Assembly (NCBI RefSeq): GCF_013106755.1 | Contig: NZ_WHPF01000014.1 | Coordinates: forward strand, 62,001 to 126,000 | DNA length: 64,000 bases | Direction of reading: 5' to 3' | Source: Limnovirga soli | Lineage (GTDB): Bacteria > Bacteroidota > Bacteroidia > Chitinophagales > Chitinophagaceae | In this document: positions 1 to 8,710 of the stretch, in pieces | How positions within the stretch are numbered: the first letter of the stretch is position 1 | Layout: each line of letters begins with the position of its first letter | The notes under the pieces: generated by a model | Told to the model about the DNA's origin: nothing | Database searches by the model: none | Seen by the model: the letters and a program-made list of their open reading frames with translations, nothing else | Position numbers and translations under genes: made by a program

Positions 1-2279
1 TGCAACCGCCATTTGCGCTCATCTAAAGATTGATGCTCATCTAAAATAATTTGTTTTTTAACCTTCATCTGGGCAAGCTTTCTTTGATAGGCAGTGTTAA
101 TGTCTATTTTGTTCCAGTTGAGTAATTTGTACCAGTCATTACTTTGCCGAAACGATAGCCAATAAGTAGCTTCTTCGGCAACATCTTTCATGGTGGATGT
201 TGAAAGTGCAACCATTGCATTGGCAGCAGATGTAGTGTTGATAAAGGCCAATGCGGTTAAAGCTGCCTGTTTTTCTTTTGGCGAAAGCAATGAATCATTA
301 GCCCTCATGCTAAAATCATTTACAGCCTCAGCAGGATGCAACCTCCACGCAAGAGTGGCCATCTGTTTATTCCAGGCAGTTGCAGGCAGGTCTTTTGCAA
401 ATAGGTTTTTAATTTCGGGATAAATGTCTGACTCATGCCCCCGTAAAGCGGAACCTACTGTTTCAACATACCACCTGTCTTCACCATCATATCCTTTAAT
501 AAGCGCCAGCAAAATATCCTTTGTTTTATTATAGGGTAAATCCGTTAATGAAACAGCAACTTCCCTTCTTACAAAAGCAGAAGGGTCTGTTGCCATTTTT
601 ATAGCATATGGCAACATATCGGGAACAACCACACGCAAAGCTTTGTATGCGGTGGCCCTTAATTGCGGGTTAGCATCATTTAAAATATGTTCGGTTGCTT
701 CTTTTCCCATTTCGCCTAATTGCGCCAGTAACCATACAGCTCTTGCTGCAATAAAAGGATTGGGATCGTTCAACAATGCTTTAACTGCAGGCACTGCAAT
801 ATCACCCTGTTGTTTTATTTTTTCGAAGCCCAGGTTACGTACATTAATGGCGGGGCTTTTAAAGGCAAGTAACTGCCCCTCCATGGTATTCAAATCAATT
901 TGAGGGGCTATCAGCTGTTTATTTTTTGGGGTAATGCGGTAAATTCGACCATAGCCTTTTGTATCCTTCATCTGGTGGCCACCTACTACAGGATCGTACC
1001 AGTCGGCAACATAAATAGCGCCATCGGTGCCAATGGTTACATCGCTTGGGCGAAACCACTTGTCTTTATCATTATTTTGGGCAGAATCGTTCCATACATA
1101 AGCCGCATTATCTGCTGCCAGGGAAGTAATTAGGTTGGTTCTCTTTCCAAGATCAAACCCTGATTGTTTTAAAACCGGGTTGTATGCAAAAATTGTATTT
1201 CTACCAGCATCTGCACTCAACAGCATGCCAAGGTATTGTTTACCCAAGGCATCAGTTTCATTCATCACAATTCCCGTTGGTGCGCCTGCCCCTGTTCTGT
1301 CGCCGGCGGGCATGGTACCGGGGTCATCCTGGTGCCAGTGCGCATTAAAAATATCCTGACCTGGTCGTTGATCTGCCTGCCAGTAACGTGTTCCGTCATT
1401 ACTAAAATAACCGGCATTTCCACCTTCCATTAGCCATGTAGTTCTACAGGTTACTACCTGGTCGTCATTATCATTTTGCCAAAGGTTACCGTAGGAGTCG
1501 GGGATTACTTCATAAGAGTTCCTAAAGTTATGCGCCATTACTTTTAAACCACTGCCATCAGGTTGTATACGCAAAGCCAAACCACCCACCCAAACCTTAC
1601 CATCATCACTTTTCATATTGCCCTGGTTGCTGTTATTATAGGGCGATCCACCTGCATAAATACTTCCCGAACGAAGTGTAAAGCCAGCCTTATCTTTTAC
1701 AATATGGGGGCCGGCGTTGCCGGTATTAAAATACCAGTTGCCATCAGGCCCGGCATACACCGCATGTAGTGAATGGTCGTGATCTTTACCTCCAAAACCG
1801 GTTAATAAAATCTCTTTTTTATCTGGTTTGTCATCGCCGTTCACATCAGTATACACAATCAAATTGGGTGAGCAGGAAACAATTACTTTATTCCCTATTA
1901 CTGCAATGCCAACTGGCGACAGCAGGTCTTCATCTTCCACAAATACAGTTGATTTATCTGCTTTTCCATCATGGTTCGTATCCTCCAGTATCATCACCCT
2001 GTCGCCCTTTGGATGATGAAAAAATTGAGTAGAGTCATTATTGTAATTGCGATAATTAACAGCTTCTGTAATCCATATCCTGCCCTTTGCATCCACATCC
2101 ATATTGGTGGGGTTATACAGCATCGGCGTTTCTGCCCATAGGCTTACCTCCAAATCATCGGGTACATATAATGCAGGTTTAACAAGGTCTAATGGCACTT
2201 TGGGTTCGTTATTACAGCTAATAAGTACACCTGCAATTGTACATGCGGTTATTAATTTGTGCAAGTATCTTTTTATCAT
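1..2279 (-). CDS. PVC-type membrane-bound dehydrogenase-like lipoprotein with HEAT-like repeats (3' part cut off by window edge)
   Basis: About 759 codons are visible; the reading frame is still open at base 1, so the C-terminus lies outside. The start is the ATG at 2279-2277. It gives a short lipoprotein signal with the lipobox LISC followed by NN, so the protein is probably a lipid-anchored envelope protein. Residues from about 35 to 410 read as a beta-propeller of the 'putative membrane-bound dehydrogenase' type: repeated Asp-rich turns such as DTNHDGKADK and NGDDKPDKK, the phrase HSLHAVYAGPDGNWYFNTG, and VADWYDPVVGGHQ near the end. After that come HEAT-like repeats (AVPAVKALLNDPNPFIAARA and several similar helices). 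A haem-binding cytochrome c domain (CxxCH) is often found at the C-terminus of this family but would lie outside the window. The substrate is unknown; family members are often linked to sugar or polyol oxidation. Confidence 0.8.
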   Translation of the reverse strand, partial: MIKRYLHKLITACTIAGVLISCNNEPKVPLDLVKPALYVPDDLEVSLWAETPMLYNPTNMDVDAKGRIWITEAVNYRNYNNDSTQFFHHPKGDRVMILEDTNHDGKADKSTVFVEDEDLLSPVGIAVIGNKVIVSCSPNLIVYTDVNGDDKPDKKEILLTGFGGKDHDHSLHAVYAGPDGNWYFNTGNAGPHIVKDKAGFTLRSGSIYAGGSPYNNSNQGNMKSDDGKVWVGGLALRIQPDGSGLKVMAHNFRNSYEVIPDSYGNLWQNDNDDQVVTCRTTWLMEGGNAGYFSNDGTRYWQADQRPGQDIFNAHWHQDDPGTMPAGDRTGAGAPTGIVMNETDALGKQYLGMLLSADAGRNTIFAYNPVLKQSGFDLGKRTNLITSLAADNAAYVWNDSAQNNDKDKWFRPSDVTIGTDGAIYVADWYDPVVGGHQMKDTKGYGRIYRITPKNKQLIAPQIDLNTMEGQLLAFKSPAINVRNLGFEKIKQQGDIAVPAVKALLNDPNPFIAARAVWLLAQLGEMGKEATEHILNDANPQLRATAYKALRVVVPDMLPYAIKMATDPSAFVRREVAVSLTDLPYNKTKDILLALIKGYDGEDRWYVETVGSALRGHESDIYPEIKNLFAKDLPATAWNKQMATLAWRLHPAEAVNDFSMRANDSLLSPKEKQAALTALAFINTTSAANAMVALSTSTMKDVAEEATYWLSFRQSNDWYKLLNWNKIDINTAYQRKLAQMKVKKQIILDEHQSLDERKWRL

Positions 2280-2518
2280 ATGGCGGCTTAATTCAATATT
2301 GTACATTTCGGCAATTACTATTACACTGCGCTCTTTGGCGCATTATACGAATGTAAATTATTAAATGTACAATCTTGTTAGCAACTATATTTTAGTTCAC
2401 TGGTGTAGCGTATATGGGGTATTTATGGTGCAAGGTGTAAAGTGCCCACTCATCTATGGTAGTAATAAAATTGAATCGGTATTTTTTGGCCAGGCATTGG
2501 TACTTTTATTAAACATCC

Positions 2519-2537
2519 TTGCGTCGCACACTTGTAC
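2519..2537 (+). repeat. Dispersed repeat family 1 (core TTGCGTCGCACACTTGTAC)
   Basis: This is a perfect copy of the 19-base core. It is followed by GGTGGGTAATGCTATGCAGC, a downstream half that is shared almost exactly with the copy at 6058 and, less exactly, with those at 35126 and 54306. The unit therefore appears to be about 50-60 bp long. Confidence 0.85.
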
Positions 2538-2652
2538 GGTGGGTAATGCTATGCAGCTTTTTTCTCTGCATAATCTGCTGCACACAATGCTATTTTTAGG
2601 TGACGCTACGAAGAAAGAAGAATTATTATTATTTGTTAGTGGAAAATACTAT

Positions 2653-2727
2653 CGGGCCAACGATCCGCAGAGGCCCTGCCGCACACAAAGCTAATTGCAG
2701 GAGACGCTGCGGAGAAGGAAGAAGGGA
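2653..2727. repeat. REP-like element, copy 1
   Basis: GGGCCAACGATCCGCAGAG is followed by CCCTGCCGCACACA, a short spacer, and GGAGACGCTGCGGAGAAGGA. The two CCGCAG / CTGCGG arms can pair. The same string occurs at 7008-7073 and at 21273-21336; the last copy sits directly upstream of a RAYT-like transposase remnant. Confidence 0.75.
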
Positions 2728-2764
2728 AAAAGGATTTTTTTTAATTCCTGCTTGTAAATTATTG

Positions 2765-4489
2765 TTATTTAATAACTTCAATATAAAGCTTATAGACCAG
2801 ATATTCTTTTGTAATGCTCAAAGAATAAATGCTTTTCTTGTCTGCATTTAATATTTCTGTATACCTGCTATTTTTGTTTTGATATTGTTCTTCATATAAC
2901 GTATAATTATCTCCTAATTCCAATAGCTCCTTTTTGAAATTATCATATGCATCCAAAGCTTCTGAAAATGTGTTGAAAGAGTTGATTACCTTGGATATGA
3001 ATGGTTTTCCCTTGGTTGATACAGGCATGTAAAGTAAGAAATGTTCGCCACTAATAAAAGCATTGTACTGTATTTGAAGTGATTTATTCCAGATAATACC
3101 AGCTCCATCTTTGAATTTGTTTGCATCATTCAAATTAAATTCTCTTTGTATAAGGGGTAGTAGCCGTAACAGTTTTTCATTAGCCGAAGAAATGTCACTA
3201 AGCGCTGGATTGGAATGGAGTAAATAGCCAGAGGGTTTGTAAGAATTTATCACTTTGAGGCTTGATGGATATACAATATAAAGCGATCCTTCATCACCGG
3301 GGTATACTACCCTTGGCATTGTGGAATCAGTGCCGGGTATCCACATTATTGAATCATTTATGGTGTAGGTACCGTTTGGGGGGAGTGTGAATTTGTAGTG
3401 GTTTGCAACTGTTATCTTACTTTTTATAGGGTCATCACTTTTTATTCTGTCCACAAGTTTGGTCATTACGTCCATATCAATTTCCATGGAATCTGGATTG
3501 TCATTACTTGCCTTAATCGTATAATAATTGAAACTATTATTAATTGAGGTATCCCATTTACTTTTTTCAATTGTAAATAAAATATTTGTAGATGCTTTGT
3601 TAGAAAGATGAATTATTTTTTTAGCTATATGCTGGCTCCATAACTCAAAAAAACCCTGTGGCTGAATATGCTGAGGCAGAATTCCCAAAGTAGCTAAAAT
3701 GGATTTATAGATATCATTTAGGTATTTCCATTCTTGTGGCGATATTTTGTTAGACAATGAAGGAGGGAGTGGAATTTGGATTGCGGAAAGTTGAAAGGCA
3801 TTTAATCCCATTTCAAAAGCCGTTTTTCTATTAATTGGATTAGGATGAGTACCAAACACACCATCACTCTCACCAATATCAAAAAAGAGTTGAAGCCCGT
3901 CATAGTTGCGTTGAAGAGAAGTAAACGTCAGTATTGAATCTGCATATGAAAAATCAGGGATAGGGAACGTATTTCCACCTGACAACTTTGAATTCCGGTA
4001 AGTGTATAAAAAAGATTTAGTAAGTAGCTCTGAATATTGTTTTATAATGGGAAACAAAAAAAGATAGCCAGCACACATATCGGCTTGGCATTCCAAAATT
4101 TGCTTCTCTTCAGTCGTAAGTAGCTGGTAAGAACTCCCTATATAGGTAAGCCTTATTGATTGGAGGGCATGCATTTTCTCATGAGTTAAAATAAGTCTGA
4201 AAACATTACTTATATCTCCAATGTTATTTTTTTTTGCAAGTTTAAGTACATGCTGTTTATTAATAATAACACCAAAAAGAGGATCAAACTGCGTTGATAT
4301 TTGGTCGCTCAGCCATACTCTTGTAGGTACCACTAAAGAATCCAGGTTGGCGGATTCAGCAAGAATCATTTTATCAATAGGATCGCTTTCATTTAAATTG
4401 TAAAGCTGATCTGCTTTAATTAAGCTTTGTGATAGACCATTTTTACAAAAAAAAATCAAGGGCAAAAAGAAAAATAATAATTTATTCAT
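2765..4489 (-). CDS. Secreted zinc metallopeptidase-like protein (HExxH)
   Basis: A 574-residue protein starting with a typical cleaved signal peptide (hydrophobic run LLFFFLPLIFF, then cleavage near GLSQS). Around residue 100 it carries HEKMH, a match to the HExxH zinc motif of zincins, preceded by VFRLILT. About 25 residues later comes LECQADMCAGYLF, which resembles the Glu-containing third-ligand helix (E-x2-AD-x2-A) of M48-like peptidases. The remaining 400 residues are not recognised and contain no obvious repeats. It is the last of three closely spaced minus-strand genes; only one base separates its ATG from the stop of the membrane protein upstream, so the two are probably co-translated. 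The metallopeptidase call rests on the HExxH plus helper Glu only; the substrate is unknown. Confidence 0.65.
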   Translation of the reverse strand: MNKLLFFFLPLIFFCKNGLSQSLIKADQLYNLNESDPIDKMILAESANLDSLVVPTRVWLSDQISTQFDPLFGVIINKQHVLKLAKKNNIGDISNVFRLILTHEKMHALQSIRLTYIGSSYQLLTTEEKQILECQADMCAGYLFLFPIIKQYSELLTKSFLYTYRNSKLSGGNTFPIPDFSYADSILTFTSLQRNYDGLQLFFDIGESDGVFGTHPNPINRKTAFEMGLNAFQLSAIQIPLPPSLSNKISPQEWKYLNDIYKSILATLGILPQHIQPQGFFELWSQHIAKKIIHLSNKASTNILFTIEKSKWDTSINNSFNYYTIKASNDNPDSMEIDMDVMTKLVDRIKSDDPIKSKITVANHYKFTLPPNGTYTINDSIMWIPGTDSTMPRVVYPGDEGSLYIVYPSSLKVINSYKPSGYLLHSNPALSDISSANEKLLRLLPLIQREFNLNDANKFKDGAGIIWNKSLQIQYNAFISGEHFLLYMPVSTKGKPFISKVINSFNTFSEALDAYDNFKKELLELGDNYTLYEEQYQNKNSRYTEILNADKKSIYSLSITKEYLVYKLYIEVIK

Positions 4490-4490
4490 T

Positions 4491-5093
4491 TTAAACTTTA
4501 TTTCTTAAACATTTAATTGCCTGTACTCCGCAAATTAGTGATATCCCTCCTAACAAAAGGCAGAAGTAATAATTTGCCAATAATCTATTTGAATTACTTT
4601 CTATTTCTTCTTTGGGCCAAATCTTGTCTATTTCATTCCAGTCTGTGATATTAGAACATTGTTGGATTACTTCAAGTTCTTTAACGGGCATTCCTGAAAT
4701 CAAAAGTGGGCAGTTTTTCTTTAGCTCGGCGCTATAATTATTCCCCTTTATGATACGGATTGGTTCAGGGCCTGTTGCCGAAACAGCTAAAAATGTTTTT
4801 TCCCGGAGATTAGAATTGTAATCAATTATGAAATAAGTAAAGAGCACCATGGCAGAAAGCATACCGCCAACCCAGAATTTGGTGTGAATGGATTTATTAT
4901 AGGTTAAACTGAATAAAATAAAACCAACGGAAATCAGAACCATAAAATAAATACCAGGATCCCCAGCTAAGAATTGGGCACCATGGTTATATTGGTCAAA
5001 TAAAGATGGCTTGACTACAAATATTCCGACCAATTGTGTTAGTCCAATTGCAAATTGAATGACTGTTTCGATTTCAACTTTAAAATCTTTCAT
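4491..5093 (-). CDS. Membrane protein of unknown function (four predicted TM segments)
   Basis: A 200-residue protein, not recognised as any family. Hydrophobic segments lie near residues 12-30, 48-66, 74-91 and 175-194. A soluble loop of roughly 80 residues between the third and fourth segments contains two cysteines (KKNCPLL, IQQCSN) that could form a disulphide outside the membrane. It sits 10 bases after the secreted protein upstream and one base before the metallopeptidase, which suggests one operon of three genes and perhaps a joint envelope function. Confidence 0.6.
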   Translation of the reverse strand: MKDFKVEIETVIQFAIGLTQLVGIFVVKPSLFDQYNHGAQFLAGDPGIYFMVLISVGFILFSLTYNKSIHTKFWVGGMLSAMVLFTYFIIDYNSNLREKTFLAVSATGPEPIRIIKGNNYSAELKKNCPLLISGMPVKELEVIQQCSNITDWNEIDKIWPKEEIESNSNRLLANYYFCLLLGGISLICGVQAIKCLRNKV

Positions 5094-5103
5094 TTTTGTA
5101 AAT

Positions 5104-5781
5104 TTACTTGCGCTGTAAAATCAACGTTATATCTTGAATGTCAGTTAATGCATTTCCAATATTTATTGATTTTTCAAAAACTTCATCATTGCCATTTTGG
5201 GAAACGACGAAATAATATTTTGGCCCTGTAGATAAGGTACGTTCATACTCAGGACAAGGAAACGAAGTCATGTGTCCTTCATTAAGAATTGTATTGTTAA
5301 GTAACACTTTTCTAAAATCAACCAAAGCACATTTCACTGTATCTAGTTTTTGATCATTTACTCTACGAAGCACTATAACTCGAACTTTACGTATCAGAAA
5401 GCATTGAGGACAACTTTCGAGGCCAGGGTTTATTAATGCTTGGTTATACCATGCAGCATTTTGTTCCAAAGATTTTACACTAACATTTAATACTTTGTTT
5501 GTGGTAGTTTCATTTTTTAATAAGTCGATAAAAATATCAAATGTTCGAATATTTTCGATGAATAATGGCTTTGCTGCAACAGTATCAATTTCAATCAATT
5601 TTTGGTAGATGCCATTATACTGTGAAATTATATTTAGAGCAGATGTTTCATTTCGCTTTTGTAGCAACAGGTCCACTGTATCTAGTTTTTGGTTATAAAC
5701 TTTCAAAAGTGATTTATATTTATCCTGTGCTTTCAAGGCACCATGAAATAGTAAAAAGAGAACAAAAAATATTCGAGCCAT
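5104..5781 (-). CDS. Secreted protein of unknown function
   Basis: I chose the ATG at 5781. It gives a clean signal peptide (ARIFFVLFLLFHGALKAQ, cleavage after KAQ) and a protein of 225 residues. The frame is open for another 50 codons upstream to an ATG at 5931; that longer version would have a second hydrophobic segment before the signal and looks less natural. The mature part is mostly helical and polar, with a CPQCF pair near the middle that might bind metal or form a disulphide, and ends in a beta-rich stretch. No family is recognised. It is the first gene of the set that ends in the secreted metallopeptidase. Confidence 0.6.
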   Translation of the reverse strand: MARIFFVLFLLFHGALKAQDKYKSLLKVYNQKLDTVDLLLQKRNETSALNIISQYNGIYQKLIEIDTVAAKPLFIENIRTFDIFIDLLKNETTTNKVLNVSVKSLEQNAAWYNQALINPGLESCPQCFLIRKVRVIVLRRVNDQKLDTVKCALVDFRKVLLNNTILNEGHMTSFPCPEYERTLSTGPKYYFVVSQNGNDEVFEKSINIGNALTDIQDITLILQRK

Positions 5782-5964
5782 TATTTTCCAATTTTGTTTT
5801 AACAAAATACAAAAAGATATAGATAAATAACAATAAAATAAGAAACTAACGGAAGGGAGAAAATAATCTACGTAATTCAGTAAGGAATTTTCGGCTTGGG
5901 GGTAGTTATAGCTAAAATAGGATTTAACCACCCTTTAAATCAATTTCATTACCTCCTTTCCCAT

Positions 5965-6020
5965 TTCCGCATAGTCTCCTCAAAAAGCCAGCGCATGGCA
6001 GGGACGCTTTGGAGAAGGTA
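5965..6020. repeat. REP-like element, variant with GCGCATGGCAGGGA
   Basis: TAGTCTCCTCAAAAAGCC is followed by AGCGCATGGCAGGGACGC and TTTGGAGAAGGTA. CTCCTCAAA and TTTGGAG can pair as a hairpin. Related copies lie at 8259-8311 and 8339-8400. Confidence 0.65.
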
Positions 6021-6057
6021 TTATTAGCTCAACCAGGTAACTACTATTTGGCTGCTT

Positions 6058-6076
6058 TTGCGTCGCACGCTTGTAC
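6058..6076 (+). repeat. Dispersed repeat family 1
   Basis: The core reads TTGCGTCGCACGCTTGTAC and is followed by the same GGTGGGTAATGCTATG half as the copy at 2519. It lies in the gap between two minus-strand genes. Confidence 0.85.
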
Positions 6077-6175
6077 GGTGGGTAATGCTATGTAGCTTTC
6101 CTTTATTGGTATAGTATGCCACCTAATATGCTTAATTAGAGGAAGATTTGGATAAGAAAAACACATAAGGTAAGG

Positions 6176-6823
6176 TTAGGAAGAAGTTTTTGTTCTTTGG
6201 AATATTGAAACAACTCCAGCTATAAGTATACATATTAGTCCTGAGACAAAAAAGACACCACTCATAAGTATTGCTTTGAGAGATTGAAAAGCCGGTTCAT
6301 AAAATTCTGCACTTACAATTTTATGTTCTGAATTAGCTATACTTGAGTTTACTGAATTACTACTTGATATTATGGGATTGAAGCTTCCAGCAATTTTAAG
6401 ACTATCGGTTTGGTTGATGTTTAAATCTACTAGCGATATTGATAACGCAAAAGCATTATATGCTAGGCCAATTCCGTTAGTTACAATTGCAAAAATTAAA
6501 AAAGCCCAACCTAAAGTTAGCGTTAACCGAATAGAATTTTTTGTTTGGTTATAGTTGATAATCTTTTCAGAAAATGTAATTGAAAAAACAAGAATTGCTG
6601 TAACTAAAGTCAAAAATTGAATCGAAAGAGATTTAATTTCCGGATAACCATACTTAACAAATTTATCTGGATCATTTAGATTCGGAATAAGTGACCCATT
6701 ATCTGGCACCTCAAAATAACTGTCAATATATGAATAGATAGTCTTGAATAGAAGAACTAGCAAAATGAGAATTATTATAACGGAGCCTAACTTGATCCAT
6801 TTAGATGGCAGATATTTTTTCAT
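6176..6823 (-). CDS. Membrane protein of unknown function (four predicted TM segments)
   Basis: A 215-residue protein with strongly hydrophobic stretches near residues 12-32, 68-84, 100-128 and 185-208. Between TM1 and TM2 is a short loop rich in Asn, Asp and Pro; between TM3 and TM4 there is a Ser/Asn-rich loop of about 50 residues. No family is recognised. It stands alone: repeat-bearing gaps separate it from the genes on both sides, which suggests an accessory gene. Confidence 0.6.
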   Translation of the reverse strand: MKKYLPSKWIKLGSVIIILILLVLLFKTIYSYIDSYFEVPDNGSLIPNLNDPDKFVKYGYPEIKSLSIQFLTLVTAILVFSITFSEKIINYNQTKNSIRLTLTLGWAFLIFAIVTNGIGLAYNAFALSISLVDLNINQTDSLKIAGSFNPIISSSNSVNSSIANSEHKIVSAEFYEPAFQSLKAILMSGVFFVSGLICILIAGVVSIFQRTKTSS

Positions 6824-6935
6824 TATTGGCAGATTTATTTTAAAGTTGGAATACAGTCATGTACTAAAATAGGTTAACTCATTGAGGCTTTTAATCCTAT
6901 ATCTTGTTTACTAAGATAAATCATCCTGAATAAAG

Positions 6936-7073
6936 TATGCATATTACCCAAGTTAAAGCAGAAAGGCAGCAGGTATATTCTTACTATTAGTTATTTGAAA
7001 GTTATAACGGGCCAACGAACCGTAGAGTCCCTGGCGCACACATGACTATTTTAGGAGACTCTGCGGAGAAGGG
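6936..7073. repeat. Long REP-like element, orphan copy of the sequence upstream of the RAYT remnant
   Basis: About 135 bp here match, base for base with scattered changes, the DNA at about 21203-21337 immediately upstream of the RAYT-like gene. Shared landmarks in order are ATATT then CCAGGTTAA/CCAAGTTAA, GGCAGCAGGTATA, GGGCCAACGA, AGAGTCCCTG, CACACAT, CTATTTTAGGA and ACTCTGCGGAGAA. No transposase is found next to this copy. Confidence 0.75.
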
Positions 7074-7097
7074 AGATTCCTTATTAGGACTTTTTTA

Positions 7098-8078
7098 TTA
7101 ATGTTGCGCTTTGGATTTGAAAATATTTACCCGATGCCAATCCAAATTTTCCACTGCAGGACGATAAGATTCCTCATCTGGTAAAATGATTCGCTTTCCT
7201 TGGTATGCTTTTATTCCATTTTCGTGAGAAGATTCCACAAAATTTTCGGCCACGAGAACACGATAGTAACAATCAATACTTACCAGTCCACGATCAAACG
7301 CACGATGTAGATTAGGGCACAACGAAATTCCATTGCTGATCGTATCGTTATGGGAATTTGCGAACGGAATTATGTGACAGGCATCTACCATTTGAATATC
7401 GTAACCGGACACAATTCGCAGCCCGGAAATACAACAGGTATAATCGTAAATACGCGGAACTACTTTCTTAAATACACCACTTCTGATAAACACTTCTTCT
7501 TCATCTGCCCTTTCAATAACGTGCAGATATTCCACAGGGGAATCGTGAAGTATTTGCTTAGTAACCGATTCAAACAAATCAGACCTATTATCGTACAATT
7601 TTTGACCAGAGAAATAATGTTCTAACAAAAAACGAGAGACGATCTGACGGGAATCATGATTCGATAATAATGAAAACAGCCTATCATCGAAATAACCATA
7701 TTGAACAGATTCCTGCAATTGAGAAAAGCTCCTTATGGAATGTGAACTGGTTAGTAAAATTTCTTTTCCGAAATAGGTTTGTAAATGCCAAAATCTATCC
7801 AACCGATTTCGGGTATAATCATTTGTAAGGTGGAAAAACGGTAACGAAAAGTTTGGACTGAAAAAAGATTCCCGGACCAGCCATTTCCAATAATCTTTAA
7901 ATCGTGCTACCAGTTCCGGTGTGATGTAAATTTTGTTATTCTTTATCTCACCAAGTTCTATGGATTTTATGATGGCTAATAATAGTATTGGTTTGTGTGG
8001 GGCTTTGATGCCGTTTTTGGTGGCACGCTTTAGTTTTGAGAAAGCGTTTAGGTAGGTATTTAGGAACTCTGCCATCAA
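7098..8078 (-). CDS. HNH endonuclease, probable type IV (McrA-like) restriction enzyme
   Basis: A 326-residue protein. The C-terminal half holds a complete HNH_2-type nuclease: a cysteine pair (CCISG, residues 215-219), the catalytic His in VDACHIIPF (H235), the Asn in ISNGISLCPN (N249) and the final His in LHRAFDRG (H258). The N-terminal half begins with APHKPILLLAIIKSIELG and has ITPELVARFKDYWKWLV; this resembles, from memory, the helical N-terminal domain of ScoMcrA/SprMcrA-like enzymes that reads sulphur-modified DNA. That specificity is inference. ATG codons exist at positions 1 and 2; either may be used. It lies about 630 bp downstream of the AIPR gene, separated by repeats, so it is probably transcribed separately though part of the same defence island. 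Confidence 0.8.
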   Translation of the reverse strand: MMAEFLNTYLNAFSKLKRATKNGIKAPHKPILLLAIIKSIELGEIKNNKIYITPELVARFKDYWKWLVRESFFSPNFSLPFFHLTNDYTRNRLDRFWHLQTYFGKEILLTSSHSIRSFSQLQESVQYGYFDDRLFSLLSNHDSRQIVSRFLLEHYFSGQKLYDNRSDLFESVTKQILHDSPVEYLHVIERADEEEVFIRSGVFKKVVPRIYDYTCCISGLRIVSGYDIQMVDACHIIPFANSHNDTISNGISLCPNLHRAFDRGLVSIDCYYRVLVAENFVESSHENGIKAYQGKRIILPDEESYRPAVENLDWHRVNIFKSKAQH

Positions 8079-8258
8079 TTAAAATAATATTTATAAAGAC
8101 AAATTTATTTACGCATTATAGGTTTCAAACGCTTTTAAAATTAAACTCTTAAGAACTTCTTTTTTTGACTTTAAATCGGTCTTAGATACGCTTAATCTGT
8201 ATTTACTACATTTCGAATCATAACCCATATCGTCTAACCCTGAATCATCTATTCCTTA

Positions 8259-8311
8259 TCCGCAGCCTCTCCACAACAAGGCCAGCGCATGGCAGGAACA
8301 CTGCGGCTCGG
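8259..8311. repeat. REP-like element
   Basis: CCGCAGCCTCTCCACAACAA is followed by GGCCAGCGCATGGCAGGAAC and ACTGCGGCTCGG. The CCGCAG and CTGCGG ends are complementary. It is related to the elements at 5965 and 8339. Confidence 0.65.
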
Positions 8312-8338
8312 TGGTAGTAATATCAACAATAAAATTTC

Positions 8339-8400
8339 CCTTCTCCATAGCCTCTCCTCAAATGGACAGCTCATGGAAGGGACTCTGCGGAGAAGGAAAT
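8339..8400. repeat. REP-like element
   Basis: CCTTCTCCATAGCCTCTCCT is followed by CAAATGGACAGCTCATGGAA and GGGACTCTGCGGAGAAGGAA. The outer CCTTCTCC and GGAGAAGG are perfect inverted repeats. Confidence 0.7.
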
Positions 8401-8710
8401 TATCATATGGTTACGTTTATAAGTATGTTCCAACTGGCATCATAAACTATATAGATATTTACCCTTTTATTAAGGGATGAACTAGCGCTGTTAAAATCAA
8501 TATTCTGTTTTATATTAAACCCATTTACAATTTTAATTATCCCTATTTTCTCCTTCTACAGATAGGTATTTATTATTAGTTCCTGGTCACCCTGCGGAGA
8601 ATGAATATTCATTTGCGGATTTCAAACATAAAAACTGTGGAGAAGGAAGATTTTTTTATTTTCTGAGAGGACGCCTTGCGGAGAATAAATTCAGCAAGTA
8701 AAGCTTAAAT

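Larger units (their letters stand above)
2280..2764. other. Intergenic stretch with two dispersed repeats, no convincing gene
   Basis: This gap lies between two genes that both read on the minus strand. It contains one copy of the TTGCGTCGCAC repeat (2519-2537) and one copy of the REP-like element (2653-2727). The plus-strand open frames across it simply run through these repeats and show no recognisable protein. Confidence 0.6.
8079..8710. other. Repeat-rich gap between the HNH nuclease and the AIPR gene
   Basis: This 632-bp stretch has no convincing gene. It holds two REP-like elements (8259-8311 and 8339-8400) and degenerate fragments of the same element between 8590 and 8685, recognisable by CTGCGGAGAATGAA, CTGTGGAGAAGGAAG and CTTGCGGAGAATAAA. 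The 63-codon frame at 8289-8480 merely reads through these repeats. Confidence 0.6.

Noticed and set aside
2365-2694. 109-codon plus-strand frame
   Set aside because: It runs through a family 1 repeat and a REP-like element and has no protein family features.
8289-8480. 63-codon plus-strand frame
   Set aside because: It reads through two REP-like elements; the peptide repeats only reflect the repeats.
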